From the NCBI RefSeq assembly GCF_016765635.1, contig NZ_JAESVD010000001.1, positions 1 through 64,000 of the forward strand: a stretch of 64,000 bases of DNA, written 5' to 3'. The notes below the pieces were generated by a model. The model did no database searches. It was not told the DNA's origin and saw only the letters and a program-made list of their open reading frames with translations. This document shows, in pieces, positions 35,749 to 45,707 of this stretch (position 1 is its first letter; every line of letters starts with the position of its first letter). The translations under genes were made by a program, and so were the position numbers. Source of the DNA: Shewanella schlegeliana (GTDB lineage Bacteria > Pseudomonadota > Gammaproteobacteria > Enterobacterales > Shewanellaceae).

Positions 35749-36310
35749 AGATAGGAAGGACGCCCTACGGGCTGCTAGGGCGCTTCGCTTCTAGGTTCTA
35801 GTGCGGACTTCGTCCTGCTATACAATCAAAGGCTGAGACGAACGCTTCGCTCACGGAAGACGGAATGTTCGCAGGCTCACTCATAGAACGCTACGCTGAC
35901 AGTACAAGCTGAGACGGTACAAGCTGAGACGGTACAAGCTGAGACGGTACAAGCTGAGACGGTACAAGCTGACACGGTACAAGCTGACACGGTACAAGCT
36001 GAGACGGTACAAGCTGAGACAGTACAAGCTGAGACGGTACAAGCTGAGACAGTACAAGCTGAGACGGTACAAGCTGAGATGGTACAAGCTAAGATGGTAC
36101 AAGATTTTCCGGCTTTTTCGTCTCGGCTCTAAATCGTTTATGCTTTAATCGGTTTTTCTGTAAGCGAAGCGTTCTGTAGTGGCGAAGCCTCGTTCCGTAA
36201 GGCCGCAGGCCGTTCGTCTTTACTGTTTGTCCGTCTCTGCTTTTACCTAGGACCTTTCTTCGCCTTTCCTAGCAGCGTAGCGTCCTTCTCTGCTTTATCC
36301 CTTCTTTTAT
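35749..36310. repeat. Modular hairpin-rich intergenic repeat, copy R4
   Basis: It fills the 634-base flrC-fliE gap. Left arm words (GGCGCTTCGCTTCTAGG, GCTGAGACGAACGCTTCGCT, GGACTTCGTCC) are answered by right arm words (CCGTAAGGCCGCAGGCCGTT, CCTAGCAGCGTAGCGTCC). Between the arms lies the 15-bp minisatellite. The layout matches R6 almost module for module. The open minus-strand frame here is only translated repeat. Confidence 0.85.
35902..36105. repeat. 15-bp minisatellite, 14 copies
   Basis: GTACAAGCTGAGACG-type units start at 35902 and then every 15 bases to 36097; 13 keep GTACAAGCT and the last reads GTACAAGAT. Variants (GACAC, GAGAT, AAGAT) mark single units. Because 15 is a multiple of 3, it opens a spurious pentapeptide-repeat frame. 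R6 holds two copies of a related unit (63611-63640), the probable unexpanded state. Confidence 0.93.
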
Positions 36311-36316
36311 CAAAAC

Positions 36317-36332
36317 TGGCAAGCTATTTGCT
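36317..36332 (+). promoter_or_regulatory. Sigma-54 promoter of fliE
   Basis: TGGCAA-GCTAT-TTGCTTT has exact GG-N10-GC spacing (36318-36331). It lies 51 bases before the fliE ATG and directly follows R4. Confidence 0.88.
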
Positions 36333-36382
36333 TTATCTAGCTATATCTATATTTCGTCAAGAAATCGACATGGGAGATAAGT

Positions 36383-36715
36383 ATGCAAATTGGTGCGAAT
36401 TCTTTACTGCAAGAGATGCAGTCACTTAACGGTCAAATCGGCACATCAAGCATTCAAACTGGGATCAGCCGTCAGGTACAAAATACCTCAGGCAGTGATT
36501 TTGGCCAGTTACTCTCCCAAGCTGTTGGAAATGTAAGCGAACTTCAAGCAAATGCTTCTAATCTCGCCACTCGACTCGACATGGGAGATACCACAGTGAC
36601 ATTATCTGATACCGTGATCGCCAGAGAAAAATCTAGCGTTGCTTTCGAGGCAACCGTGCAAGTGCGCAATAAGCTGGTTGAAGCTTATAAAGAAATTATG
36701 AGTATGCCTGTTTAG
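36383..36715 (+). CDS. fliE: FliE, MS-ring/rod junction protein
   Basis: A 110-residue protein, usual length. The C-terminal signature ARDKSSVAFEATVQVRNKLV-like segment (here IAREKSSVAFEATVQVRNKL) and VEAYKEIMSMPV identify it. It connects the MS ring to the FlgB rod and is an early export substrate. It opens the fliEFGHIJ operon. Confidence 0.95.
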   Translation: MQIGANSLLQEMQSLNGQIGTSSIQTGISRQVQNTSGSDFGQLLSQAVGNVSELQANASNLATRLDMGDTTVTLSDTVIAREKSSVAFEATVQVRNKLVEAYKEIMSMPV

Positions 36716-36745
36716 GCCTTTATTCGATAAAAGCAGGGTACAAGA

Positions 36746-38458
36746 GTGAGTACAGAAATGGTCGTAGGAACAGGCTCTGGTTTAGCATCGAGCCCACAAA
36801 CATCAGGTGTTCAAGAAGAACATAAGCCGGGCTTAATGGGCGCACTAGGCGGGGTCGATCTGCTACGTCAAGTGACGATGATCTTAGCCCTCGCTATCTG
36901 TTTGGCTGTGGCCGTTTTTGTGATGATTTGGGCACAAGAGCCTGAGTATCGTCCTCTTGGCCAGATGAGCACCGCAGAGATGGTGCAAGTTTTGGATGTA
37001 CTTGATAAAAATAAAGTAAAGTATGAAATCCAAGGCGACGTGGTCAAAGTGCCTGAAGACAAGTTCCAAGATGTAAGAATGCTATTAAGCCGCGAAGGGC
37101 TTGATAACCAAGAAGCCAATAATGACTTTCTAAATAAAGACAGTGGCTTTGGCGTGAGTCAACGCATGGAGCAAGCTCGCCTAAAGCATAGCCAAGAACA
37201 AAACCTCGCTCGCGTTATCGAAGAGCTAAAAAGCGTAACCCGCGCTAAAGTCATTTTAGCCTTACCTAAAGAAAACGTTTTTGCTCGCAACCGCTCCAAG
37301 CCGAGTGCGACCGTTGTTGTGAGCACTCGTCGCAGTGGCCTGAGTCAAGAAGAGGTTGACTCGATTGTCGATATCGTCGCTTCAGCGGTGCATAACCTTG
37401 AACCCAATAAAGTTACCGTGACCGATGCCAATGGCCGTCTGCTCAACTCAGGTACTCAAGATGGCAGCTCCGCCATAGCTCGTCGAGAGCTTGAAATCGT
37501 ACAGCAAAAAGAGTCTGAGTATCGCACTAAGGTTGAATCGATTCTTATGCCTATCTTAGGGCCTGAGAACTTTACTTCTCAGGTTGACGTCAGTATGGAT
37601 TTTACCGCTGTAGAGCAAACGGCAAAGCGTTATAACCCTGACTTACCTGCGCTACGCAGCGAAATGGTGGTTGAGAATAACTCTGCTGGCGGCACCAGAG
37701 GGGGGATCCCTGGCGCGCTTTCTAATCAGCCTCCTATGGCTTCTGATATCCCTGAAGAGGTGAATACTGAAGAATCAACAAAGCAGGTTTCTGGCAGCAG
37801 CCACAAGGAAGCAACGCGTAATTTTGAGCTTAATACAACGATTAGTCACACCCGCCAGCAAGTTGGCACCCTAAGACGTGTGAGCGTATCGGTTGCAGTC
37901 GATTTTAAGAATGGGCCTGTTTCTGAAGATGGCAGCGTGACTCGCGTACCTCGTACTGAACAAGAGTTAGCCAATATTCGCCGTTTACTCGAGGGAGCCG
38001 TTGGTTTTAATACGCAACGTGGTGACATTATCGAAGTGGTCTCAGTGCCGTTTATGGATCAGCTCATCGAGGAAGCGCCAGCCATTGAAGTGTGGGAGCA
38101 ACCTTGGTTCTGGCGTGTGGTTAAGTTGGCACTCGGTGCGTTAGTCGTTATCGTATTAATCTTGTTTGTTGTTCGCCCAATGCTTAAAAAGCTGGTGTAC
38201 CCAGATAGTGTCGCAATGCCCGATGAGCCAAAAACTGGTGGTGAGCTTGCAGAAATTGAAGATCAGTATGCTGCCGATACCCTAGGTATGCTACAACGCC
38301 CTGAGGCTGAATATAGCTATGCCGACGATGGGTCAATTCTCATCCCCAACTTGCATAAAGACGATGACATGATCAAAGCGATCCGTGCTCTGGTGGCTAA
38401 TGAGCCTGAACTATCGACCCAAGTCGTGAAAAACTGGTTACTTGAAGATGACAAATAA
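36746..38458 (+). CDS. fliF: FliF, MS-ring protein
   Basis: A 570-residue protein, GTG start with AGGG eight bases upstream. It has two membrane spans (about 48-66, LALAICLAVAVFVMIWA; about 455-475, LALGALVVIVLILFVVRPML). Between them are ring-building motifs (VLALPKENVFARNRSKPSAT, VSQRMEQARLKHSQEQNLAR). The C-terminal acidic tail binds FliG. It is the foundation of the basal body. Confidence 0.96.
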   Translation: MSTEMVVGTGSGLASSPQTSGVQEEHKPGLMGALGGVDLLRQVTMILALAICLAVAVFVMIWAQEPEYRPLGQMSTAEMVQVLDVLDKNKVKYEIQGDVVKVPEDKFQDVRMLLSREGLDNQEANNDFLNKDSGFGVSQRMEQARLKHSQEQNLARVIEELKSVTRAKVILALPKENVFARNRSKPSATVVVSTRRSGLSQEEVDSIVDIVASAVHNLEPNKVTVTDANGRLLNSGTQDGSSAIARRELEIVQQKESEYRTKVESILMPILGPENFTSQVDVSMDFTAVEQTAKRYNPDLPALRSEMVVENNSAGGTRGGIPGALSNQPPMASDIPEEVNTEESTKQVSGSSHKEATRNFELNTTISHTRQQVGTLRRVSVSVAVDFKNGPVSEDGSVTRVPRTEQELANIRRLLEGAVGFNTQRGDIIEVVSVPFMDQLIEEAPAIEVWEQPWFWRVVKLALGALVVIVLILFVVRPMLKKLVYPDSVAMPDEPKTGGELAEIEDQYAADTLGMLQRPEAEYSYADDGSILIPNLHKDDDMIKAIRALVANEPELSTQVVKNWLLEDDK

Positions 38459-39497
38459 TACCAATGTAGAAGCTAAGTCCGAAGCTGAAGGCTTTAAGAC
38501 TAGCGATTTAAATGGCATCGAGAAAACGGCAATATTACTGCTGAGTCTGAGTGAGAGCGATGCAGCCTCTATCCTAAAGCACCTAGAGCCTAAGCAGGTA
38601 CAAAAAGTCGGTATGGCGATGGCTGCGATGCAGGACTTTGGTCAAGAAAAAGTGATTGGTGTTCATAAACTCTTTCTCGATGATATCCAAAAGTATTCAT
38701 CCATTGGCTTTAACAGTGAAGAGTTTGTTCGTAAAGCGCTTACGGCAGCATTAGGTGAAGACAAAGCCGGTAACCTGATTGAGCAGATCATTATGGGGGG
38801 CGGGGCGAAAGGCTTGGATTCACTTAAGTGGATGGATGCTCGTCAGGTGGCGACCATCATTCAAAATGAGCATCCGCAGATCCAAACTATCGTACTCTCT
38901 TACTTAGAGCCAGATCAGGCGGCGGAGATTTTTGGACAGTTCCCAGAAAACACCCGTTTAGACTTGATGATGCGAATCGCTAACCTTGAAGAGGTGCAGC
39001 CTGCTGCACTGCAAGAGCTTAACGATATCATGGAGAAACAGTTTGCGGGTCAAGGTGGTGCACAGGCCGCGAAGATGGGTGGCCTCAAAGCTGCTGCAAA
39101 TATTATGAACTACCTCGATACTGGGGTTGAGAGTCACTTGATGGAGACGATGCGTGAATCTGATGAAGAGATGGCGCAGCAGATCCAAGACTTGATGTTT
39201 GTGTTTGAAAACCTCAGCGATGTCGATGATATGGGCATCCAGGTACTACTGCGTGAAGTACAACAAGACGTATTGATGAAGGCGCTAAAAGGTGCCGATG
39301 ATCAACTTAAAGATAAGCTACTCAGTAATATGTCTAAGCGTGCTGCAGAACTACTTAGAGATGACTTGGAAGCCATGGGCCCGATTAGAATTAGTGAAGT
39401 TGAAGTCGCTCAGAAAGAGATCTTATCGATTGCTCGTCGCCTAAGCGACAGTGGTGAGATCATGCTTGGCGGTGGAGGCGGTGAAGAGTTTCTATAA
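38448..39497 (+). CDS. fliG: FliG, rotor/switch protein
   Basis: 349 residues from ATG 38448, overlapping the fliF stop; TTG 38442 is an alternative. It has the N-terminal FliF-binding domain, the middle EHPQ motif (IIQNEHPQIQTIVLSYLEPD) and the C-terminal charged torque helix (SKRAAELLRDDLEAMGPIRI) that meets the stator. Confidence 0.95.
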   Translation: MTNNTNVEAKSEAEGFKTSDLNGIEKTAILLLSLSESDAASILKHLEPKQVQKVGMAMAAMQDFGQEKVIGVHKLFLDDIQKYSSIGFNSEEFVRKALTAALGEDKAGNLIEQIIMGGGAKGLDSLKWMDARQVATIIQNEHPQIQTIVLSYLEPDQAAEIFGQFPENTRLDLMMRIANLEEVQPAALQELNDIMEKQFAGQGGAQAAKMGGLKAAANIMNYLDTGVESHLMETMRESDEEMAQQIQDLMFVFENLSDVDDMGIQVLLREVQQDVLMKALKGADDQLKDKLLSNMSKRAAELLRDDLEAMGPIRISEVEVAQKEILSIARRLSDSGEIMLGGGGGEEFL

Positions 39498-40468
39498 TGA
39501 CTGACCCTAAAAAGCCTCAGGGCGCTAGCATCAATATAAGTGATGAATTTGAACATTGGGAACTGCCAGAGATAGCTCAGCAGCGCGCCCCCTCATCGCT
39601 GAATATGTTCGGTCGTCACAGCTTGCAATTGCAAGTCGAGGAGCAAGCTGAGGTAGAGTCAATCTTACCGCCGACCCTGAGCGAGATAGAGGATATTCGC
39701 GCTCACGCCGAACAAGAAGGCTTTGCTGAAGGGCAGGATAAAGGCTATAACGAAGGCTTAGAAAAAGGCCGGTTAGAGGGTCTTGAACAGGGACATAACG
39801 AAGGTTTTTCCCAAGGTCAGCAGCAAGGTTATCAAGAGGGACTTCAAGCCGCAGCAGAGATGCTACAGCGCTTCGAGAACCTGTTGAGCCAGTTTGAAGC
39901 CCCGTTATCAATCTTAGATACTGAGATCGAAAAAGAACTACTCAATACCTCTATGGTGTTGGCAAAAGCAGTTATTGGCCATGAACTGAAAACCTATCCC
40001 GAGCATATCTTAACAGCCTTACGTCAGGGCGTTGACTCGTTGCCGATAAAAGAGCAAAAGGTCAATATTAGGGTTACACCGAGCGATGAGGTATTGATCT
40101 CTGAGCTGTATTCTCAAACCCAGCTAGAGCGTAACCGCTGGGATATCGAAGCCGATCCGAGTTTGACTGCTGGTGACTGCATTATTACTAGCGGTCGCAG
40201 CCATATCGATATGACGGTCGAAACGCGCATGCAGCATGTCTTTTTAGAGTTAGATAAGCATCAACAAGATCTGCTGCAATTAAAAGAGCAGCAAGAGGAA
40301 GCCTTGCTTGCACAAAGGCAGGTTAAAGCACAGGAGCATGCGGCTGCAGTTGAAGCAACACTGGGTAGCGAACAGCTTGAGTCTGATGCTGTAGGCAGTG
40401 ACCAGCCAACCACATCTTTAAATACTAATGAAGGTGAGCATGCAGACCCGTCAGCACCAACTCCGTAA
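39497..40468 (+). CDS. fliH: FliH, negative regulator of the FliI ATPase
   Basis: A 323-residue protein whose ATG overlaps the fliG stop (TAATG). A striking glycine ladder, Gly every fourth residue at 75, 79 and on to 115 ([18 protein letters not shown] and following), gives ten consecutive GxxxG repeats in a helix. The C-terminal ATPase-like stalk domain ([20 protein letters not shown]) follows. A long acidic/Gln-rich tail after residue 255 is extra compared with enteric FliH (about 235 residues). Confidence 0.94.
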   Translation: MTDPKKPQGASINISDEFEHWELPEIAQQRAPSSLNMFGRHSLQLQVEEQAEVESILPPTLSEIEDIRAHAEQEGFAEGQDKGYNEGLEKGRLEGLEQGHNEGFSQGQQQGYQEGLQAAAEMLQRFENLLSQFEAPLSILDTEIEKELLNTSMVLAKAVIGHELKTYPEHILTALRQGVDSLPIKEQKVNIRVTPSDEVLISELYSQTQLERNRWDIEADPSLTAGDCIITSGRSHIDMTVETRMQHVFLELDKHQQDLLQLKEQQEEALLAQRQVKAQEHAAAVEATLGSEQLESDAVGSDQPTTSLNTNEGEHADPSAPTP

Positions 40469-41780
40469 TAAGCTGGCTCAGCATCAGCAAAAAGTGCACC
40501 CATTTGTGGTTGAGGCCAGTGGCCAACTGGTACGTGTGGTGGGCTTGACCCTAGAGGCGACAGGTTGCCGCGCCGCCGTGGGTAGCCTCTGTGCCATCGA
40601 AACCATGTCGGGCGATCTGATTGCCGAGGTCATCGGATTTGACGATCAGCTACTCTACCTAATGCCTATCGAAGAGCTTCGCGGTGTGCTGCCGGGTGCT
40701 AAAGTGACTCCCCTAGGTGAACAGTCTGGCTTAAACGTCGGCTTATCACTGCTTGGGCGAGTGCTAGATGGCAGTGGCTTACCTATCGATGGCTTAGGGA
40801 ATTTAAAGACAGATCAGAAAGCCTCAAGCCATGCCCCAGCAATAAACCCCCTCGCAAGGCGCGCTATCAGCGAACCACTCGATGTTGGTGTTAGAGCCAT
40901 TAACTCGATGCTTACTGTGGGTAAGGGTCAACGTATGGGCTTGTTCGCAGGTTCGGGCGTCGGTAAGAGTGTGCTGCTGGGCATGATGACAAGGGGGACC
41001 ACTGCCGATATTATCGTTGTGGGACTAGTCGGGGAGCGTGGCCGAGAAGTTAAAGAGTTCATCGAAGAGATTTTAGGCCCAGAGGGACGAGCTCGTTCGG
41101 TTGTTGTTGCAGCGCCGGCTGATACTTCACCTTTGATGCGTCTTCGCGCTTGTGAAACCTCAACCCGCATCGCCGAGTATTTTCGCGATCTCGGTTATAA
41201 CGTGCTGCTGCTTATGGACAGTTTGACCCGTTATGCTCAAGCGCAGCGTGAAATTGCATTGGCTGTAGGTGAGCCGCCTGCGACTAAAGGCTATCCGCCA
41301 TCGGTATTTGCTAAATTACCTAAGTTGGTGGAGCGTGCGGGTAATGGTGGTGGTAAGCAAGGTTCTATTACCGCTTTTTATACTGTGTTAACCGAGGGCG
41401 ATGATCTGCAAGATCCCATTGCCGATGCCTCGAGGGCTATTCTTGATGGCCATATCGTATTATCGCGAAGTCTAGCCGATTCCGGACACTATCCTGCCAT
41501 CGACATCGAAGCTTCAATCAGCCGTGTCGCGCCCATGGTGATAAGTGCTGAGCACTTAGAGGCGATGCGTAAAGTGAAACAGGTTTACTCACTGTATCAA
41601 CAAAATAAAGACTTGATCTCCATTGGTGCCTATAGCCAAGGTAGCGATCCTCGTATCGATAATGCGATTCGTTTGCAGCCGGCGATGAACGCCTTTTTAA
41701 GACAGACGATGAAAGACTCTGTCACCTTCGAAAGTAGTACCTTAATGTTGACGCAATTAGGTGCTCAATGCCACGGTTAA
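40440..41780 (+). CDS. fliI: FliI, flagellar export ATPase
   Basis: 446 residues from ATG 40440, preceded by AAGGTGAG and overlapping fliH by 29 bases. Walker [35 protein letters not shown] and the Walker B region [18 protein letters not shown] are present. It forms the hexameric ATPase ring of the export gate together with FliH and FliJ. Confidence 0.96.
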   Translation: MQTRQHQLRNKLAQHQQKVHPFVVEASGQLVRVVGLTLEATGCRAAVGSLCAIETMSGDLIAEVIGFDDQLLYLMPIEELRGVLPGAKVTPLGEQSGLNVGLSLLGRVLDGSGLPIDGLGNLKTDQKASSHAPAINPLARRAISEPLDVGVRAINSMLTVGKGQRMGLFAGSGVGKSVLLGMMTRGTTADIIVVGLVGERGREVKEFIEEILGPEGRARSVVVAAPADTSPLMRLRACETSTRIAEYFRDLGYNVLLLMDSLTRYAQAQREIALAVGEPPATKGYPPSVFAKLPKLVERAGNGGGKQGSITAFYTVLTEGDDLQDPIADASRAILDGHIVLSRSLADSGHYPAIDIEASISRVAPMVISAEHLEAMRKVKQVYSLYQQNKDLISIGAYSQGSDPRIDNAIRLQPAMNAFLRQTMKDSVTFESSTLMLTQLGAQCHG

Positions 41781-41819
41781 TCTTCTTGAGACTGATGCTG
41801 AATAGGGTGACAACTTACT

Positions 41820-42266
41820 ATGGCTAGAACCGAACCTTTATTGATGGTGCTTAAGCTTACCCAAGAAGCGGAAGAGCAAGCTTCTCTACAGCTTCGTTCA
41901 GCGCAGCTTGAATTGCAAAAGCGTCAGAATCAGCTGGAAGCACTGCAAAATTATCGTCTCGATTATATGAAGCAGATGGAGCAGCAACAGGGGCAGAGCA
42001 TTAGCGCCAGCCATTACCATCAGTTTCATCAATTCGTTCGCCAAGTTGATGCAGCGATCATCCAGCAGGTTAATGCGGTACAGGACGCCGATAATCAGCG
42101 CCAGCATCGGCAAGTCCATTGGCAAGAGAAGCAACAGAAACGAAAAGCAGTTGAGCTGCTTTTAGCCAATAAAGCGGAAAAGGCTCAGCTTGCCGAACTG
42201 CGTGCCGAACAAAAAATGGTTGATGAGTTTGCCTCACAGCAGTTTTACCGTAAGAAATTACGCTAA
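41820..42266 (+). CDS. fliJ: FliJ, export ATPase stalk
   Basis: A 148-residue coiled-coil protein (LKLTQEAEEQASLQLRSAQL, ELQKRQNQLEALQNYRLDYM) that inserts into the FliI ring. It is the last gene of the fliE operon; 180 bases follow before fliK and hold a new sigma-54 promoter. Confidence 0.92.
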   Translation: MARTEPLLMVLKLTQEAEEQASLQLRSAQLELQKRQNQLEALQNYRLDYMKQMEQQQGQSISASHYHQFHQFVRQVDAAIIQQVNAVQDADNQRQHRQVHWQEKQQKRKAVELLLANKAEKAQLAELRAEQKMVDEFASQQFYRKKLR

Positions 42267-42344
42267 ATAGTCATAACCTCCTTCCACCTCTTTCTTCAAG
42301 CTAGCGTCATACGCGTGTTAGAGCCTTTTACTGACACCAATTAT

Positions 42345-42360
42345 TGGCATTAATATTGCT
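42345..42360 (+). promoter_or_regulatory. Sigma-54 promoter of the fliK operon
   Basis: TTGGCAT-TAATA-TTGCTTT has exact GG-N10-GC spacing (42346-42359) and is 89 bases before the fliK ATG. Confidence 0.88.
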
Positions 42361-42448
42361 TTCTCTAATCTAAATTGGCCAAGTTTAGCGGTATTTTGAC
42401 ATTCAGGCCGAGTAGCCGAGTGTTTATTGATGAGTGAATGGAGATGGA

Positions 42449-43999
42449 ATGCAGCAGGTGACCAATGTTTTACTCAGTAGCCCCGATTCGATTAGAAAGG
42501 TTACCGATAGTCAGAGTAAGTCTACCGAAGCTAAGACAAATTCCGAAGGGGATAGTTTTTCTGCAGCACTAGAAAAGGCAGAAGCTCTGCGTCTTGATGA
42601 ACAACGAAATACCTCTGCAAACGCGGAGCCGGCAGCTAATGCACAATCGGCAAGTGCCCAGTCTACTAATGAAGAGGCGCTAGCTGAGAGCTGCGGAAAG
42701 GAAAACACTCAGACAGAGGCTGCAGATCCTAATGCATCGAGCCAGGCTTTGAAGCAAGAGGCTCGTGAGCTAGAGCAAGCCCAAGACGATGTGAGTCAGA
42801 TCTTTGCGCAGATTAACTTAGCGAATAATTTTGGCGGCGATTCACAGCTTGCCGTTAACGGCGAAAGTTTGCCGTTATCTGCTGAGCAGCTTGAGTCCAA
42901 CTCATCGAAGCTAGAGCAACTCAGCAATGAGCTAGCCGTTAGTGATTTATCTGATGAGGCACTTATCGCTTTGAGCCTGCAATCAGGCCTATCAGAGCAA
43001 GAACTGAGCAAGCTTTCATCTTCAGAATTAAAAGCACTGTTACAGCAAGGTCAAATGCTTGATGCAAGCGGTGGCTTAAAATCAGAGTTCGCCGTGGTTT
43101 CAACATTACAGTCTAGCCCCGTAGAAATGAGGGATAGCGCGACTAAAGCAGAAGTAGGTGATAAAGCTGCACAAGGCAGCATAGTGACAGACGCCAAGGG
43201 CGCTAACGCGACCGATATAAAGGGGGCTCATACTGGGCGTGATATTTTTGGTAAAGAGGTCGCAGGACAAACTGCAAATCAAGCCTTAGCTGACCAAGGT
43301 AAAGCGGCTCAAAATCTTGATGGGGCGAACTCAAATAATGCAATTAATACCATGGCAACTTCACAGGAGCAGCTAAAAGGCGCTGAGCTTTCGGTACGCA
43401 TAACAGCCACTCAAGCAGGGCTTGAAGCAAACCTTGCCGGTATGAGCGAGTCAGGTACACAGGAACTGAAATCTATTAGCGGATTGCACAATCAACAACT
43501 GCAGCAGCCGGGGGCGAGCCGTCAAGAGTTACCTCAATTGCAATTGGCATTGAAACAACCAGGCGAGCAGACGCCGTCAATGCAGCAGATGATCCAAAGA
43601 TTCTCTCCCATGATGAACCAGCAACTTATCACCATGGTAAGTAAAGGGGTTCAGCAAGCGGAGATCCGCCTCGATCCACCAGAACTCGGTCACATGATGG
43701 TACGTATTCAAGTGCAAGGGGATACCACTCAGGTGCAATTTCAGGTGAGCCAGCATCAGACTCGTGATCTGGTTGAACAGGCGATGCCAAGGTTGCGAGA
43801 GATGTTGGCCGAGCAGGGAATGCAGTTGACCGATGGTCAAGTGTCTCAAGGGAATGGTGGAAACAGTCAGGGGGAGCAAGGTCTTGGTAATGGAAATGGT
43901 CGAAGTGACGTTGAAACGGATGAAATTTCGGCAGAAGATCTGCTAGCAAGGTCAAATCTATCAACAAGTTCGGCTTCAGGTATAGATTATTACGCATAA
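42449..43999 (+). CDS. fliK: FliK, hook-length control protein
   Basis: 516 residues from ATG 42449 (GGAG five bases upstream; an in-frame GTG at 42434 is weaker). The long Ala/Ser/Gln/Glu-rich disordered region (1 to about 370) acts as the ruler. The C-terminal switch domain contains QAEIRLDPPELGHMMVRIQV and VEQAMPRLREMLAEQGMQL, which touch FlhB to change export specificity. Confidence 0.94.
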   Translation: MQQVTNVLLSSPDSIRKVTDSQSKSTEAKTNSEGDSFSAALEKAEALRLDEQRNTSANAEPAANAQSASAQSTNEEALAESCGKENTQTEAADPNASSQALKQEARELEQAQDDVSQIFAQINLANNFGGDSQLAVNGESLPLSAEQLESNSSKLEQLSNELAVSDLSDEALIALSLQSGLSEQELSKLSSSELKALLQQGQMLDASGGLKSEFAVVSTLQSSPVEMRDSATKAEVGDKAAQGSIVTDAKGANATDIKGAHTGRDIFGKEVAGQTANQALADQGKAAQNLDGANSNNAINTMATSQEQLKGAELSVRITATQAGLEANLAGMSESGTQELKSISGLHNQQLQQPGASRQELPQLQLALKQPGEQTPSMQQMIQRFSPMMNQQLITMVSKGVQQAEIRLDPPELGHMMVRIQVQGDTTQVQFQVSQHQTRDLVEQAMPRLREMLAEQGMQLTDGQVSQGNGGNSQGEQGLGNGNGRSDVETDEISAEDLLARSNLSTSSASGIDYYA

Positions 44000-44075
44000 G
44001 CAGGTAACCTATAGTGGCACAAGAATATTGATAAAGAGTGTTGAGCCGATTCAGCACTCCAGCTAGGGACAGAAG

Positions 44076-44594
44076 ATGGCAGAAGAAGCGGCTTTAGAGT
44101 TAGAAGACAGCGTTAAACCAAAAAGCAAAAAGAAACTGATTATATTCGGTGTGGGTGGCGTTGTACTGTTGATTGTTATCGCAATCACGGCGTGGATGTT
44201 GTTGGGCTCCGATGAGGCCGCAGAATCAACTAGCGCAGTAGAGGGAGCAGCGACAGAGCAAGCGGCTAGAACGGGTGAAGCCTATTATGCGGCGATGCCA
44301 AGACCTTTCCTTTTCAACCTGTCAGATAATGGCCGCACTCGTTTGGTTGAGATCAAGGTTCAGTTGATGGTTCGCGGTAATGATGATGACACGCTAATTC
44401 GAAAACATATTCCACTGATTGAAGATGCACTGCTCACCACCTTTAGTGGCGCAGACATTCAAAAGCTGAGCTCACCTGCAGGTAAAGATGAGTTACGTCA
44501 GTTAGCGCTGCGTAATGTGCAAAATACCCTTCAGCCTGTAACGGGTCGCACTGTGGTTGAGAAAGTACTGTTTACCGGTTTTGTTATGCAATAA
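44076..44594 (+). CDS. fliL: FliL, basal-body/stator associated protein
   Basis: A 172-residue protein with one membrane span (about 20-44, IIFGVGGVVLLIVIAITAWM). The periplasmic FliL domain (RPFLFNLSDNGRTRLVEIKV, IRKHIPLIEDALLTTFSGAD) follows. It supports stator function around the motor and sits second in the fliK operon. Confidence 0.94.
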   Translation: MAEEAALELEDSVKPKSKKKLIIFGVGGVVLLIVIAITAWMLLGSDEAAESTSAVEGAATEQAARTGEAYYAAMPRPFLFNLSDNGRTRLVEIKVQLMVRGNDDDTLIRKHIPLIEDALLTTFSGADIQKLSSPAGKDELRQLALRNVQNTLQPVTGRTVVEKVLFTGFVMQ

Positions 44595-44666
44595 CGCCAT
44601 TCAGAGTATTAGAGAGGGGTTACTGCTTGTAATGAAAGCGATTCTTTTTAAAATAAAGGCGATATC

Positions 44667-45695
44667 GTGAGTGATTTATTAAGCCAAGACGAAATTGATG
44701 CACTGCTCCACGGAGTCGATGATGTCGAAGAGGACATGATTGACGATAACGAGCTTGATGCACGTTCATATGATTTCTCGTCTCAAGACAGAATCGTCCG
44801 TGGCCGTATGCCAACGCTTGAGATCGTCAATGAGCGTTTTGCACGCCACTTGCGGATCAGCATGTTTAATATGATGCGTCGTGCGGCGGAAGTATCAATT
44901 AACGGCGTTCAGATGCTTAAGTTTGGTGAGTACGTACATACTCTGTTTGTGCCAACTAGCCTGAATATGGTGCGCTTTAGCCCGCTAAAAGGTACGGCAT
45001 TAATCACTATGGAAGCCCGCCTCGTGTTTATCTTGGTGGATAACTTCTTCGGCGGAGATGGCCGTTTCCACGCTAAGATTGAGGGGCGAGAGTTTACCCC
45101 TACCGAACGGCGTATTGTACAGCTACTACTTAAGATTATCTTCGAAGATTATAAAGATGCTTGGGCGCCAGTGATGGAGGTTGAGTTTGATTACTTAGAC
45201 TCTGAAGTTAACCCAGCAATGGCAAATATTGTTAGCCCTACCGAAGTGGTGGTCGTGAGTTCATTCCATATTGAAGTGGATGGCGGTGGCGGTGATTTCC
45301 ATATCACCATGCCATATTCTATGATTGAGCCAATTCGAGAACTGCTCGATGCTGGTGTGCAGAGTGATACTCAAGATACCGATATGCGTTGGTCTCAGGC
45401 ACTACGTGACGAGATCATGGATGTTGATGTTGGTATCGATGCCACCATTGTTGAGCATAAATTGACATTAAGAGAAGTGCTTGAGTTTAAAGCCGGTGAC
45501 GTTATTCCGGTTGAGCTGCCAGAGCATATTATTTTGAAGGTTGAAGATTTGCCGACTTATCGCTGTAAGATGGGCAAAGCTAAAGATAATCTAGCATTAA
45601 AAATTTGCGAACAAATTCCAAGACCTGAAACGGTTAAGACAGAGTTGCAGTTGGTGACCCATAAGGGCCGAGCTCGCGAACGTTCTGAGATATAA
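44667..45695 (+). CDS. fliM: FliM, C-ring switch protein
   Basis: A 342-residue protein, GTG start with AAAGG upstream. The N-terminal CheY-binding peptide LLSQDEIDALLHGV is followed by the middle domain (GGRxFHAKIEGREFTPTE-like) and the FliN-like C-terminus. It receives phospho-CheY and switches rotation. Confidence 0.96.
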   Translation: MSDLLSQDEIDALLHGVDDVEEDMIDDNELDARSYDFSSQDRIVRGRMPTLEIVNERFARHLRISMFNMMRRAAEVSINGVQMLKFGEYVHTLFVPTSLNMVRFSPLKGTALITMEARLVFILVDNFFGGDGRFHAKIEGREFTPTERRIVQLLLKIIFEDYKDAWAPVMEVEFDYLDSEVNPAMANIVSPTEVVVVSSFHIEVDGGGGDFHITMPYSMIEPIRELLDAGVQSDTQDTDMRWSQALRDEIMDVDVGIDATIVEHKLTLREVLEFKAGDVIPVELPEHIILKVEDLPTYRCKMGKAKDNLALKICEQIPRPETVKTELQLVTHKGRARERSEI

Positions 45696-45707
45696 GGTGA
45701 AGAGTAA

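Noticed and set aside
35881..36102. Minus-strand 73-residue open frame of repeated LYRLS pentapeptides
   Set aside because: It is the translated 15-bp minisatellite; the unit length is a multiple of three so stops never arise. There is no ribosome site or conserved end.
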